Positions 43,784-53,670 of a stretch of DNA of 64,000 bases are shown here, in pieces. Position numbers and translations under genes: made by a program. This DNA is from Variovorax sp. PAMC28562 (GTDB lineage Bacteria > Pseudomonadota > Gammaproteobacteria > Burkholderiales > Burkholderiaceae_C). Under the pieces are notes generated by a model, which saw only the letters and a list, made by a program, of their open reading frames with translations, was not told the origin of the DNA and ran no database searches. Every line of letters starts with the position of its first letter. Position 1 is the first letter of the stretch. The stretch covers positions 434,001 to 498,000 of the forward strand of contig NZ_CP060296.1 in the NCBI RefSeq assembly GCF_014303735.1, given 5' to 3'.

Positions 43784-44679
43784 AGCCCGCATTACCGCTG
43801 CCCACGCGCGACGGCGTCGGCCCGAGTTGTGTCGGTTTGCCGACCGGCACGTGGCCGACCATCACCGACTTTCTGGTCGAACGTTTTCCTGCCATCGACC
43901 GCGCGACATGGCTGGCGCGAATGCGGGACGGTACGGTCATCGATGAACACAGCGTGCCGGTGACGCCTGACCGGCGCTATCAAGCGCCGCTCCGCGTCTA
44001 TTACTACCGCGCGCTCGACATCGAGCCGCGCATTCCATTCGACGAGGTCGTGCTGTTTCAGGACGCCCATCTGGTCGTCGCCGACAAGCCGCCCTTTTTG
44101 CCGGTCACGCCGGGCGGCAAGTTCCTGCAGGAGAGCCTGCTGGTCCGGCTCAAGCGCAAGCTGGGCATCGAGGATCTGGCGCCATTGCACCGCATCGACC
44201 GCGGCACGGCGGGGCTGGTGTTGTTCTCTGTGCAACCGCCAACGCGCGCGGTGTACACGAGCCTGTTCGCCGATCGCGCGGTCGAAAAGCGCTACGAGGC
44301 GATCGTGACGTGGCCCGCAGGCGCATCGGTGCCAAGCGTGTATCGCAGCCGGCTGGTCGACGACGACGACCACTTCATGCGCGTGAAAGAAGTCGAAGGC
44401 GAGCCGAATTCCGAGACACATCTATCACTGCGCGAAGTGCGTGGCGAGCGCGCTTTGCTCGACCTCGCCCCCGTCACCGGCCGCAAGCACCAGCTGCGGG
44501 TGCATTGCATGGCGTTGGGCGTGCCGATCGTCAACGATCCGATCTACCCGAAGCTGCTGCCGGCCGACAGCGACGACTTCGACAAACCGCTGCAGTTGCT
44601 GGCCCGGTCGGTGGCGTTTCTCGATCCGTCGACCGGCGAAGCGCGCCGCTTCGAGAGCCCGCGCAGACTGACCTTGTGA
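43780..44679 (+). CDS. RluA-family RNA pseudouridine synthase
   Basis: 299 residues. LAPLHRIDRGTAGLVLFSVQ holds the catalytic Asp in the HRIDRGTAG motif, where most relatives have HRLD-x-x-TSG. TGRKHQLRVHCMALG is a second RluA signature. An S4-like N-terminal part is present. GTG 43780 overlaps the kinase stop codon by four bases; a longer ATG frame upstream would run through the kinase gene. It converts uridine to pseudouridine in rRNA or tRNA; the target site is not deducible. Confidence 0.9.
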   Translation: MKPALPLPTRDGVGPSCVGLPTGTWPTITDFLVERFPAIDRATWLARMRDGTVIDEHSVPVTPDRRYQAPLRVYYYRALDIEPRIPFDEVVLFQDAHLVVADKPPFLPVTPGGKFLQESLLVRLKRKLGIEDLAPLHRIDRGTAGLVLFSVQPPTRAVYTSLFADRAVEKRYEAIVTWPAGASVPSVYRSRLVDDDDHFMRVKEVEGEPNSETHLSLREVRGERALLDLAPVTGRKHQLRVHCMALGVPIVNDPIYPKLLPADSDDFDKPLQLLARSVAFLDPSTGEARRFESPRRLTL

Positions 44680-44793
44680 CCGCGGCGCCGATCAAGGCGA
44701 TCGATGCCGCTGGCGCCAAGGTGACGGTACGTCGACGCGGCTCGCACTAAGCTGAACGGCGAATTTTTCCACGTCAGCTCAGGAGACAAACCC

Positions 44794-45564
44794 ATGGACA
44801 CGACCCAACTCTTTTCGCTCAAGGGGCGCACCGCGCTCATCACCGGCGGCTCGCGCGGCATCGGCCGCATGATCGCGGAAGGCTATCTGGCCCAGGGCGC
44901 ACGCGTCTATATCTCGGCGCGTAAAGCAGCGGCTTGCGACCAGACCGCCAAGGAGCTTTCGGCCTTCGGCACCTGCATTTCGCTGCCCGCCGATGTGTCG
45001 ACACTGGCCGGCGCGCAGGCTCTGGTGGCGGCTTACGCCAAGCACGAAGGGTCGCTCGACATCCTGGTCAACAACGCCGGCGCTGCCTGGGGCGCGCCTT
45101 ATGACGAGTTCCCCGAGAGCGGCTGGGACAAGGTGGTCGACCTCAACCTCAAAGCCCCGTTCTTCCTGACGCAGGCGCTGACGCCGATGCTGAAGAAGGC
45201 CGCGACCGACCACCTCGCCAAGGTGATCAACATCGCGTCGATCGACGGCATTTCGGTCAACCCGCAGGAGACGTACTCTTATGCAGCGAGCAAGGCCGGC
45301 CTGATCCAGTTGACGCGTCGCATGGCATTGCGGCTCGCTCAAGACCGCATCGTCGTAAGCGCGATCGCGCCGGGCGCGTTTGCATCGGACATGAACAAGG
45401 ATGCGCGTGACCACGGAGACGAGGTAAAGGGGCGCATCCCGGCCGGTCGCATCGGCACGCCGGAAGACATGGCGGGCGCTGCGATTTATCTGGCCTCGCG
45501 CGCCGGCGACTACGTGATGGGATCGACCCTGGTCGTCGACGGAGGCGTCACTCACGCCCGGTAG
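44794..45564 (+). CDS. SDR family oxidoreductase (RhlG/FabG-like)
   Basis: 256 residues. Short-chain dehydrogenase with cofactor loop TGGSRGIGRM (about residue 17), DILVNNAGAAWG, catalytic Ser in NIASIDG, and Tyr/Lys in YSYAASKAGLIQ. The insertion ISVNPQETYSYAA resembles RhlG-type 3-oxoacyl reductases. The N-terminal TGGSRG basic residue suggests NADPH. AGGAGA lies before the ATG. No pathway partner is adjacent; a 114-bp gap separates it from the pseudouridine synthase. Confidence 0.92.
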   Translation: MDTTQLFSLKGRTALITGGSRGIGRMIAEGYLAQGARVYISARKAAACDQTAKELSAFGTCISLPADVSTLAGAQALVAAYAKHEGSLDILVNNAGAAWGAPYDEFPESGWDKVVDLNLKAPFFLTQALTPMLKKAATDHLAKVINIASIDGISVNPQETYSYAASKAGLIQLTRRMALRLAQDRIVVSAIAPGAFASDMNKDARDHGDEVKGRIPAGRIGTPEDMAGAAIYLASRAGDYVMGSTLVVDGGVTHAR

Positions 45565-45573
45565 CCATAGGCG

Positions 45574-46536
45574 CTAAAGACGAGGGATCGTCTCGTCTTT
45601 GAGGTGCCGGCGAAGCTGCTGGTAGTCGGGCATGACGCTCTCGACCGTCTCCCAGAAGCGCTGGCTGTGGTCCATCACGCGCAGATGACTCAGCTCGTGT
45701 GCGACCACGTAGTCGATCACGGGCAGGCGGAAATGGATGAGGCGCCAGTTAAGGCGGATCGACCCGTCGCTGCTGGCGCTGCCCCATCTTGTCGCAGCAT
45801 TCGACAGCGACAGCTTTTTCCACCGCACACCGAGCTTCGGCGCGTAGGCATCGAGGCGCTCGGTGAACAGGCGGCGCGCCTGGCGCGTGAGCCACGCTTG
45901 CGCCGCGTCGCGGATCTGATCCGGATTGGCGTTGTTCGCCACCGCGAGACGCAGAGTTCGCGCGCCGTTCGCATCGAGTTCCGCATCGAGCACGGCGCCC
46001 ACACCTTTGAAGCCGTGGCGCGGGTCGAGTTTCACCACAACAGGCTCGCCTAGAAACGGAAAGGTCGCACCGTCTTTCCATTCGATGCGCGAAGCTTCGA
46101 CGCGCGCGTGACGCTCTTGCGTTTCAGCCAGCTTGCGGACGATCCATTCGGCTTTTTCCAGCACAGCCGCATCGACATCGCGCAGCGTGACCCAGCGCGG
46201 CGCGCGCACCGACAGTCCCTCGGCGCCGACCACGAAACCGATGGTGCGGCGCTTGCCACGGGTGAACTCGTAGCCGACGCGCGCATGGCCGACTACCACT
46301 TCGCGCGTGGCGCGCGGGTGAATGAAACGGGCCTGGGACAACACGTCCCGGAGCGGCACAGAGGGAGCGGCCGGTGCGTGTGGCACCGAGTTCGACTGCG
46401 ACTGCGACAGTGGATGCAGCGGTGTGGAGTGCTGCAGCTTCGGCGGTTGCGCTGGCGGCAAGTCATCGACAACCAGATCGACGTCCGCCTCGGGCACGTT
46501 GAACAAATCGAGCGTGAACTGCAGGAGGCCGCGCAT
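45574..46536 (-). CDS. YgjP-like (DUF45) M48-type metallopeptidase
   Basis: 320 residues. The zincin motif HELSHLRVMDHS (about residue 285) and RWGSASSDGSIRLNWRLIHF are diagnostic of the DUF45/YgjP family. An N-terminal extension of about 90 residues is rich in Pro and Ser (PPAQPPKLQHSTPLHPLSQS) and not part of the domain. ATG 46536 is used; the longer frame continues through plsC. It lies 11 bases past plsC, completing the glyQ...plsC operon. The physiological substrate is unknown. Confidence 0.85.
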   Translation of the reverse strand: MRGLLQFTLDLFNVPEADVDLVVDDLPPAQPPKLQHSTPLHPLSQSQSNSVPHAPAAPSVPLRDVLSQARFIHPRATREVVVGHARVGYEFTRGKRRTIGFVVGAEGLSVRAPRWVTLRDVDAAVLEKAEWIVRKLAETQERHARVEASRIEWKDGATFPFLGEPVVVKLDPRHGFKGVGAVLDAELDANGARTLRLAVANNANPDQIRDAAQAWLTRQARRLFTERLDAYAPKLGVRWKKLSLSNAATRWGSASSDGSIRLNWRLIHFRLPVIDYVVAHELSHLRVMDHSQRFWETVESVMPDYQQLRRHLKDETIPRL

Positions 46537-46547
46537 GGAGGTTCTTG

Positions 46548-47300
46548 TCAGGCGGCGGCTACGGCTGCGGCGTACGCTTCCGGGTCGAGCCGGCGCATCT
46601 CGGATTCGATCCAGGCCTCGACCTCGCGCATCAGCTCGTCGGGCTTGCGGCCGACGCTCGGAATGGCCGGGCCGATCGACACATCGACAATGCCGGGCCG
46701 CTTGATGAAGGCCTTGCGAGGCCACACCCTGGCCGAGGTGACGGCCACCGGAATGACTGGAACGCCAGTCTCACAAGCGAGTCGGGTGCCGCCGTTTTTG
46801 TAGGTACCCTTCCGGCCTCGCGGAATGCGCGTGCCTTCCGGGAACATGATGATCCAGATGCCTTGTGCCAACAGCACGCGCCCCTGGGTCACGACCTTGT
46901 TGAAGGCCTGCGTCTTCTGGCTCCGATCGATGTGGATCATGTCGAGCCGCGCCATCGCCCAGCCGAAAAATGGCACGTAGATCAGCTCTTTCTTGAACAC
47001 GAAGGCGAGCGGATGCGGCATCAGCGTCGGCATCAAAAACGTCTCGAGCGTCGACTGGTGCTTGACCAGCAACACGGCGCCGGCAAGCTGGTCGGTCGGC
47101 AGGTTTTCCATGCCGGTGACGCGGGTGCGAATGCCCAGCAAAACCCGCGCTCCGCCGATCGCCCAACGCAGCCAGCGCTCGGCCATCCAGTACAGCGGAA
47201 TGCCGCGCTTCCACAGCGAGCTGACGCACATGATGATGCCCCAGGGGACGACGGTGACCAGCATCCAGAGGGCATGAAGCAGGGAGCGAACGAAAGCCAT
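46548..47300 (-). CDS. plsC: 1-acyl-sn-glycerol-3-phosphate acyltransferase
   Basis: 250 residues. An N-terminal TM anchor (FVRSLLHALWMLVTVVPWGI), then the acyltransferase blocks: KHQSTLETF (block I; HX4E here, where most PlsC have HX4D, a variant I recall from betaproteobacteria), MFPEGTRIPRG (block III) and VPVIPVAVTS (block IV). It makes phosphatidic acid at the inner membrane. Its ATG overlaps the gmhB stop by one base. Position after glyS and gmhB is a conserved arrangement in related genomes. Confidence 0.93.
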   Translation of the reverse strand: MAFVRSLLHALWMLVTVVPWGIIMCVSSLWKRGIPLYWMAERWLRWAIGGARVLLGIRTRVTGMENLPTDQLAGAVLLVKHQSTLETFLMPTLMPHPLAFVFKKELIYVPFFGWAMARLDMIHIDRSQKTQAFNKVVTQGRVLLAQGIWIIMFPEGTRIPRGRKGTYKNGGTRLACETGVPVIPVAVTSARVWPRKAFIKRPGIVDVSIGPAIPSVGRKPDELMREVEAWIESEMRRLDPEAYAAAVAAA

Positions 47301-47881
47301 CAGATCGCCACCTGCAGTTCAGCCTGCTTCTTCGCTTCGCGCACCAGCAGGAAGTCGACGAAGGCGGCGAGATCGTCGTGCACCATCGTCTTGGCCGGGT
47401 ACTCCGGCGGCAGCTGGACGCCGCGGCACGCAGCGCCCATGCCGGTCAACACCAGGTGCGGTTCGCAGCCGACCGACGCGCCGGCTTGCAGATCGCGCAG
47501 GCTGTCGCCGCAAGTCGGCACGTTGGCCAGGTCGACGCCGTAACGGTCGCCGATCTGCCGGAACAGACCCGCCTTGGGCTTGCGGCAATTGCAGTTTTCG
47601 TCCGGGCTGTGCGGGCAATAGAAAACCGCATCGACACGACCGCCGACACTGGCCAGCATCTTGTGCATCTTGGCGTGCATCAGGTTGAGCGACGCCACGT
47701 CGAACAGACCGCGCCCCAGACCCGACTGGTTAGATGCGATCACCACATGCCACCCAGCGTGGTTGAGCCGCGCCACCGCTTCGAGCGCGCCAGGCAGCGG
47801 CGTCCATTCGACATCGCTCTTGACGAAGTCGTCGCGGTTCACGTTGATGGTGCCGTTGCGGTCGAGGATGACGAGTTTCAT
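47300..47881 (-). CDS. gmhB: D-glycero-D-manno-heptose 1,7-bisphosphate 7-phosphatase
   Basis: 193 residues. GmhB removes the 7-phosphate in ADP-heptose synthesis for LPS core. The nucleophile Asp is residue 7 in VILDRNGTIN, but the second Asp of the DxD motif, the acid/base, is Asn 9 here (codon AAC). The zinc loop YCPHSPDENCNCRKPKAG is intact, as are FRQIGDRYGVDL and CGDSLRDLQAG. The substitution may reduce or abolish activity. It overlaps plsC by one base and the unknown gene by four. Confidence 0.88.
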   Translation of the reverse strand: MKLVILDRNGTINVNRDDFVKSDVEWTPLPGALEAVARLNHAGWHVVIASNQSGLGRGLFDVASLNLMHAKMHKMLASVGGRVDAVFYCPHSPDENCNCRKPKAGLFRQIGDRYGVDLANVPTCGDSLRDLQAGASVGCEPHLVLTGMGAACRGVQLPPEYPAKTMVHDDLAAFVDFLLVREAKKQAELQVAI

Positions 47882-48312
47882 GGGTTGGCTTTCGCCTCGC
47901 TGTTACGCCGGTCGATCCAGACGCCGATGTGTTCAAGAGGATATTTGGCGCTGTCGAGCAGCGCGAGACGCTCTTTAAGGATCACGGCCGAAAGCAAATC
48001 GCTTCTCGGAAGTTCGCGAACGAAGTCAGCATCCTTCTCTCGACCGGCGACGCATTTGGATAGCGCCAGGTCGTGAAGGTCCGGAGTCTCTGGCCCGACA
48101 CCGTCGGCGAAATAGCCGAAGGTTTCATGAAAGCTCGAATGCATGCCGATCGCGCCGTCGATCAGGTCGGCACGCTCCGGATGCATGGCAGGGTAAAGGT
48201 CTACCTCGCGTGAAATCAGCAAGGCCGCCGGCGTCGGATCGGCACGCAGCACATCGATGGCGCGCCTGTGCAAAGCGAGCGAAAAGTGGTCGAGTTGTAG
48301 TTGACGGTTCAT
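47878..48312 (-). CDS. Uncharacterised protein, DUF6036/nucleotidyltransferase-like
   Basis: 144 residues with no signal peptide or TM segment. The segment LHDLALSKCVAGREKDADFV resembles the conserved helix of DUF6036/nucleotidyltransferase-fold proteins (D-L-x-x-SK-x-V-x-x-R-x-KD), while the usual N-terminal G-S-x9-D-x-D motif is not visible. MHPERADLIDGAIGMHSSFH and YFADGVGPETPD are other landmarks. It lies 25 bases after glyS and overlaps gmhB by four bases, a place where close relatives, as far as I recall, have no gene. Coding status is supported by the coupling; function is unassigned. Confidence 0.6.
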   Translation of the reverse strand: MNRQLQLDHFSLALHRRAIDVLRADPTPAALLISREVDLYPAMHPERADLIDGAIGMHSSFHETFGYFADGVGPETPDLHDLALSKCVAGREKDADFVRELPRSDLLSAVILKERLALLDSAKYPLEHIGVWIDRRNSEAKANP

Positions 48313-48337
48313 CGAAACGATTATCGAACGCTCAGCT

Positions 48338-50485
48338 CTAAGCTGCCAACCGTTCCAGTTGCGCCACCCGGTTCATTGCCTCGTGCAGCGACTTCAACAG
48401 GCCGAGCCGGTTGAGGCGCAGGTCGGCTTGCTCGGCGTTGACCATCACGCCATCGAAGAAGGCATCGACCGGTTCGCGCAGTGCGGCCAGCGTCTGCAAT
48501 GACGCGGTGTAGTCGCCTGCATCGAACTGGGCGTTGGCTGCCGGGACGACGTTTGCCATGGCGGCGTAGAGCGCCTTTTCTGCGGGCTCCTGCAGCAACA
48601 ACTCGCTGACGTGCGCGTCTGCGTCCGGCGCCTTCTTCAGGATGTTGCCGATGCGCTTGTTGGCGGCGGCGAGTGCGGGGGCCTCAGGCAGCGCGGCGAA
48701 GGAGCGGACGGCAGCGAGCCGGGTGGGAATGGTCGACCACTCGCCGAGCTTGTGCGCGTGCAGCGCGGCGTCGACCTCGACCGCTGTGTAGCCTTCATCC
48801 CTGAAGTAGCCCTTGAGCCGTTCGATGATGAATTGGTCCAACTCCACCGAACGGTCCTCGAGCAAGCCGGGCTTGAATACAGCGAATGCGAGCCGCGTCA
48901 ATTCGTAGAAGTGCAACGGCAATGCGCGCTCGACCAACATGCGTCCGACACCCAACGCATGCCGCCGCAGCGCGAACGGATCGCGGTCGCCGGTGGGCAA
49001 ATTACCGATGCCGAACATGCCGACCAACGTCTCCAGCTTGTCCGCCAACGCGACCACTACGCCAACGTCACCGCGCGGCAGCGTGTCGCCGGCAAAACGC
49101 GGCTTGTAGTGGTCTTCGATGGCGTCGGCCACCGATGCGTCGAGTCCGTCGTGCAGCGCGTAATAGCGTCCCATCGTGCCTTGCAACTCGGGGAACTCGC
49201 CGACCATGTCGGTGACCAGATCGGCCTTGGCCAAGTGGGCGGCCTGCACCGCGCGTGCCGGCAACGTGGCGTCGCCGGTCGATGCAACGAGCAGCTCGGC
49301 AATGCCCTCAGCGATCTGCATCACGCGCTCGACTCGCTCGCCCTGCGTCCCGAGCTTGTTGTGATAGACCACTTTGCCCAGCGACTCGACGCGAGAGGCC
49401 AGCGACTTCTTGCGATCCTGGTCGAAGAAGAACTTGGCATCCGCAAGCCGCGGGCGAATCACGCGCTCGTTGCCTTGCACCACCGCGCTCGTGTCGTCCG
49501 GGCTGATGTTGCTGACGACGAGAAATTTGTTCGTCAACTTGCCGGCGCCATCGAGCAGCGGAAAGTACTTTTGGTTGGCCTTCATCGTGAGGATGAGGCA
49601 CTCCTGCGGTACGTCGAGAAACTCCGGCTCGAAGCTGCAGACCAGCACGTTCGGCCGCTCGACCAGGGCCGTCACTTCATCGAGCAGCGCGTCGTCGTCG
49701 ATCGGCACCGAGTCGCTGCCGACCTTGACGGCCGCTGCGGCGAGTTGTCGCGCGATCTCGGCGCGGCGCTGGTCGAAGCTGGCGATGACCGCGCCTTCTT
49801 CGGCCAACTGTGGCGCATAGCTGTCGGCATCACGCAAGACAACCGGATCGGTCGAGGCTTCGAAGCGATGGCCATGCGTGTCGCGGCCGGACTTCAGGCC
49901 CAACGCTTCGACTGCGACGACATCGGTGCCATGCAACGCAACCAGCCCGTGCGCCGGGCGCACGAAGCTGACGCTGGTCCAGCCCGGCATCGCGCTGCCT
50001 TCTTTGAGCTGGTAGCTCATGACCTTGGGGATCGGCAGCTTGGCGATCGCTTCGGCCAGTGCCTTTTGCAGACCTTCGGCCAGGCTCGCACCCTTGGCGG
50101 TGCTTTCGTAGAACAGCGCTTCAGCCTTGCCGTCGACCGCGCGCTTCAATCCCGCCACGGCGGACGCGTCGGCGCCCAGCGCGGCGAGGCGCTTCAGCAG
50201 GGCCGGTGTGGCATTGCCCGCTGCATCGATGCCGACCGCGACCGGCATCAGCTTCTGCGAGACAGCCTTGTCGGCGGCCACCGCGGCCACCTGCGTCAAA
50301 TGCGCAGCAAGGCGGCGCGGCGAGGCGTAAGCCGTCAGGGTCGAAGCTGCGTCCGCCAAGCCCTGCAAGAGCAGTTGATCGCGCAGCACGCCGGCGAACG
50401 CATCGCCAAGCTTCTTCAATACTTTCGGCGGCAGCTCCTCGACGAACAGTTCGACGAGCAGATTGCGTTTGTTGTCAGCACTCAT
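48338..50485 (-). CDS. glyS: Glycyl-tRNA synthetase beta subunit
   Basis: 715 residues, with the alpha chain forming the alpha2-beta2 enzyme that charges tRNA-Gly in most bacteria. The N-terminus LLVELFVEELPPKVLKKLGD is typical, CLILTMKANQKYFPLLD and GEFPELQGTMGRYYALHDG are HD-like domain motifs, and the C-terminal DALR-like anticodon-binding domain ends LHEAMNRVAQLERLAA. It starts three bases after glyQ. The next genes on the strand continue the operon. Confidence 0.98.
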   Translation of the reverse strand: MSADNKRNLLVELFVEELPPKVLKKLGDAFAGVLRDQLLLQGLADAASTLTAYASPRRLAAHLTQVAAVAADKAVSQKLMPVAVGIDAAGNATPALLKRLAALGADASAVAGLKRAVDGKAEALFYESTAKGASLAEGLQKALAEAIAKLPIPKVMSYQLKEGSAMPGWTSVSFVRPAHGLVALHGTDVVAVEALGLKSGRDTHGHRFEASTDPVVLRDADSYAPQLAEEGAVIASFDQRRAEIARQLAAAAVKVGSDSVPIDDDALLDEVTALVERPNVLVCSFEPEFLDVPQECLILTMKANQKYFPLLDGAGKLTNKFLVVSNISPDDTSAVVQGNERVIRPRLADAKFFFDQDRKKSLASRVESLGKVVYHNKLGTQGERVERVMQIAEGIAELLVASTGDATLPARAVQAAHLAKADLVTDMVGEFPELQGTMGRYYALHDGLDASVADAIEDHYKPRFAGDTLPRGDVGVVVALADKLETLVGMFGIGNLPTGDRDPFALRRHALGVGRMLVERALPLHFYELTRLAFAVFKPGLLEDRSVELDQFIIERLKGYFRDEGYTAVEVDAALHAHKLGEWSTIPTRLAAVRSFAALPEAPALAAANKRIGNILKKAPDADAHVSELLLQEPAEKALYAAMANVVPAANAQFDAGDYTASLQTLAALREPVDAFFDGVMVNAEQADLRLNRLGLLKSLHEAMNRVAQLERLAA

Positions 50486-50488
50486 TGC

Positions 50489-51400
50489 TCAGGCCGCCTT
50501 CTTCAGGACGGGCATCTGCGCAACCCATTCACGCGGCGCCATCGGAAAACCGAGCCGCTCGCGACTCTCGTAATAACTCTGCGCCACGCTGCGCGCGAGG
50601 TTGCGAATGCGGCCGATGTAGGCCGCGCGTTCGGTCACGCTGATGGCGCCGCGCGCGTCGAGCAAATTGAAGCTGTGTGCGGCCTTGAGCACTTGCTCGT
50701 AAGCCGGAAGCGCGAGCTGTTCTGTCATCAGATGTTTCGCCTGCTTTTCGTGCGCGTCGAATGCGGTGAACAAAAAGTCCGCATCGCTGTGCTCGAAGTT
50801 ATAGGTCGACTGTTCGACCTCGTTCTGCTTGTAAACATCGCCGTAGGTCAATCCATCGATCCACGTCAGGCTGTAGACGTTGTCGACGCCTTGCAGGTAC
50901 ATCGCGAGCCGCTCCAGCCCATAGGTGATCTCGCCGGTGATCGGCTTGCAGTCGATGCCGCCGACCTGCTGGAAGTAGGTGAACTGCGTCACCTCCATGC
51001 CGTTGAGCCAGACCTCCCAGCCCAGGCCCCAGGCACCGAGCGTCGGGTTTTCCCAATCGTCCTCGACGAAGCGAATGTCGTTTTTTTTCAGGTCGAAGCC
51101 GAGAGCGGTCAGCGAGCCCAAGTACAGCTCGAGGATGTTCGACGGCGCCGGCTTCAGCACGACCTGGTATTGGTAGTAATGCTGCAGCCGATTCGGGTTT
51201 TCGCCGTATCGACCGTCCTTCGGCCGCCGGCTCGGCTGCACGTACGCGGCCTTCCATGGCTCCGGCCCGAGCGCCCGCAAAAACGTGGCGGTGTGCGAGG
51301 TACCGGCACCGACTTCCATGTCGAGCGGTTGAAGCAACGCACAGCCTTGGTCGGCCCAGTACGACTGCAGTTTGAGAATGATTTGTTGGAAGGTCAGCAT
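50489..51400 (-). CDS. glyQ: Glycyl-tRNA synthetase alpha subunit
   Basis: 303 residues, the class II catalytic chain with [40 protein letters not shown] (motif 2) and [12 protein letters not shown] regions. It needs GlyS for tRNA binding. Its start at 51400 is followed upstream (higher coordinates) by a terminator and a repeat rather than by lnt, which I expect in relatives. Confidence 0.98.
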   Translation of the reverse strand: MLTFQQIILKLQSYWADQGCALLQPLDMEVGAGTSHTATFLRALGPEPWKAAYVQPSRRPKDGRYGENPNRLQHYYQYQVVLKPAPSNILELYLGSLTALGFDLKKNDIRFVEDDWENPTLGAWGLGWEVWLNGMEVTQFTYFQQVGGIDCKPITGEITYGLERLAMYLQGVDNVYSLTWIDGLTYGDVYKQNEVEQSTYNFEHSDADFLFTAFDAHEKQAKHLMTEQLALPAYEQVLKAAHSFNLLDARGAISVTERAAYIGRIRNLARSVAQSYYESRERLGFPMAPREWVAQMPVLKKAA

Positions 51401-51477
51401 GTAGAACCGAGGCGCCCCGCGCGGTTGCGCAAGCAGCCGCAGATTTTACGGGCCGGGCCAAACCGCGCCCGCCAAGC

Positions 51478-51506
51478 AAAAAGCCGCAGCGCCATCGCGC
51501 TGCGGC
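51478..51506 (-). terminator. Rho-independent terminator after the asparaginase gene
   Basis: A perfect 10-bp stem, GCCGCAGCGC (51483-51492) with GCGCTGCGGC (51497-51506), surrounds a four-base loop. On the minus strand it is followed by five T residues, so it stops transcription arriving from the asparaginase gene before glyQ. On the plus strand only TTT follows. Confidence 0.8.
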
Positions 51507-51543
51507 TTTCGTCAATGCGGCATGTGCCAAGGACACCGCAGGA

Positions 51544-51613
51544 CCGGCTTCGCCGGACTGCTGGTGTCGCCCCCCGGTCAGGGGGGTGGGCGCTGTGACA
51601 CGAAGTGCACAGC
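51544..51613. repeat. REP-like multi-hairpin repeat
   Basis: Three consecutive inverted repeats: CCGGC/GCCGG (51544-51556), CCCCCC/GGGGGG with a GGTCA loop (51570-51586), and GCTGTG/CACAGC with an inner CAC/GTG (51592-51613). This array of C-run and G-run hairpins resembles interspersed non-coding repeats of Comamonadaceae genomes. It marks the boundary between the inserted module and glyQ. Confidence 0.55.
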
Positions 51614-51628
51614 AACCTGGGGGGCGAG

Positions 51629-52822
<1,194 letters not shown>

Positions 52823-52871
52823 TCAATCGGGGGCTTACCATCGCCGTGGTCAGGCCGCAGCCACCATCCCA

Positions 52872-53555
52872 ATGAACCCGGAAATTGCCAATTCAACCGC
52901 CGTCGGCACGCAGCAGATGCCTGCGCCCGAAGGCCCGCTGTCGCGTGCTCGGCCGGGACGCGAGCGGATCATGTCGGCGATTCGCGAGGCGGCGGTGGCC
53001 GAGTTCAGCCTGCACGGACTCAAGGGCACGTCGACGCAAGCCATCGCGGCGCGCGCCGGGCTGACCAAGCCCCAGTTGCATTACTACATCGCCGGCAAGG
53101 AAGAGTTGTACGAAGAGCTGTTGATGCAGGTGCTGCACGACTGGAAGGTGGTGTTTGCTTTCGAGGACCATGCCAAGGACCCGGGGTCGGTGCTCTGCGA
53201 CTACATCCGCAAGAAGCTCGACCACGCCTTCGACAATCCGGAGATCTCGCGCATCTTCACGCGCGAGGTGCTCGATGGCGGGCGCAATCTCGATCGCTAC
53301 TGGCCCAACGCCCGGGCCTGGACGCAAAAAAAGATCGACATCATCAACGGCTGGATCGCACGCGGCCAGATGCGCCCACTCGATGCACGGCTGCTGCTGA
53401 TGCACATCTGGGCGATGACCCAAAGCTATGCCGACTACGCACTGCAAACGCGCGTGATGCTGGGTCTGCCGCCAGATGCGCCGATCGATCGGGAGCCGAT
53501 CGCACGCGAGCTGGTGGCGTTCGTCTTGCACGGTTGCGGCCTGAAAGAGACTTAA
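52872..53555 (+). CDS. TetR family regulator with RutR-like C-terminal domain
   Basis: 227 residues. The N-terminal TetR helix-turn-helix is around residues 35-80 (RIMSAIREAAVAEFSLHGLK, then TQAIAARAGLTKPQLHYYIA). The C-terminal ligand domain (KKIDIINGWIARGQMRPLDA, LLLMHIWAMTQSYADYALQT) resembles RutR, which senses uracil and thymine. ATG 52872 is preferred because upstream sequence in frame has no domain. It probably controls the following genes through a palindrome at 53636-53662. The true ligand is unknown. Confidence 0.88.
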   Translation: MNPEIANSTAVGTQQMPAPEGPLSRARPGRERIMSAIREAAVAEFSLHGLKGTSTQAIAARAGLTKPQLHYYIAGKEELYEELLMQVLHDWKVVFAFEDHAKDPGSVLCDYIRKKLDHAFDNPEISRIFTREVLDGGRNLDRYWPNARAWTQKKIDIINGWIARGQMRPLDARLLLMHIWAMTQSYADYALQTRVMLGLPPDAPIDREPIARELVAFVLHGCGLKET

Positions 53556-53635
53556 AACCCCAGGGCTCGGGGCTCGTCAGCCTGGCGCTTGCCCCGCTTC
53601 GGTGCGCTCATCCTGGCACGGTGTTTGCGTAAACC

Positions 53636-53662
53636 TGACCGATTGCTCTGATTAATCGGTCA
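53636..53662. promoter_or_regulatory. Inverted repeat upstream of the NAD(P)H oxidoreductase (candidate TetR operator)
   Basis: TGACCGATT (53636-53644) and AATCGGTCA (53654-53662) are perfect 9-bp inverted arms with a 9-bp spacer, ending eight bases before ATG 53671. The TGACC half-site recalls the RutR consensus TTGACCAnnTGGTCAA. Its position over a likely -10 (TGATTA) and the leader fits repression. Confidence 0.6.
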
Positions 53663-53670
53663 AATTCACG

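Noticed and set aside
46548..47300. PlsC judged inactive because block I is HX4E
   Set aside because: I recall the same variant from other betaproteobacterial PlsC proteins, and the remaining blocks are intact.
48611..51598. 995-codon open frame on the plus strand
   Set aside because: Antisense to glyS and glyQ, which are unmistakable on the minus strand.
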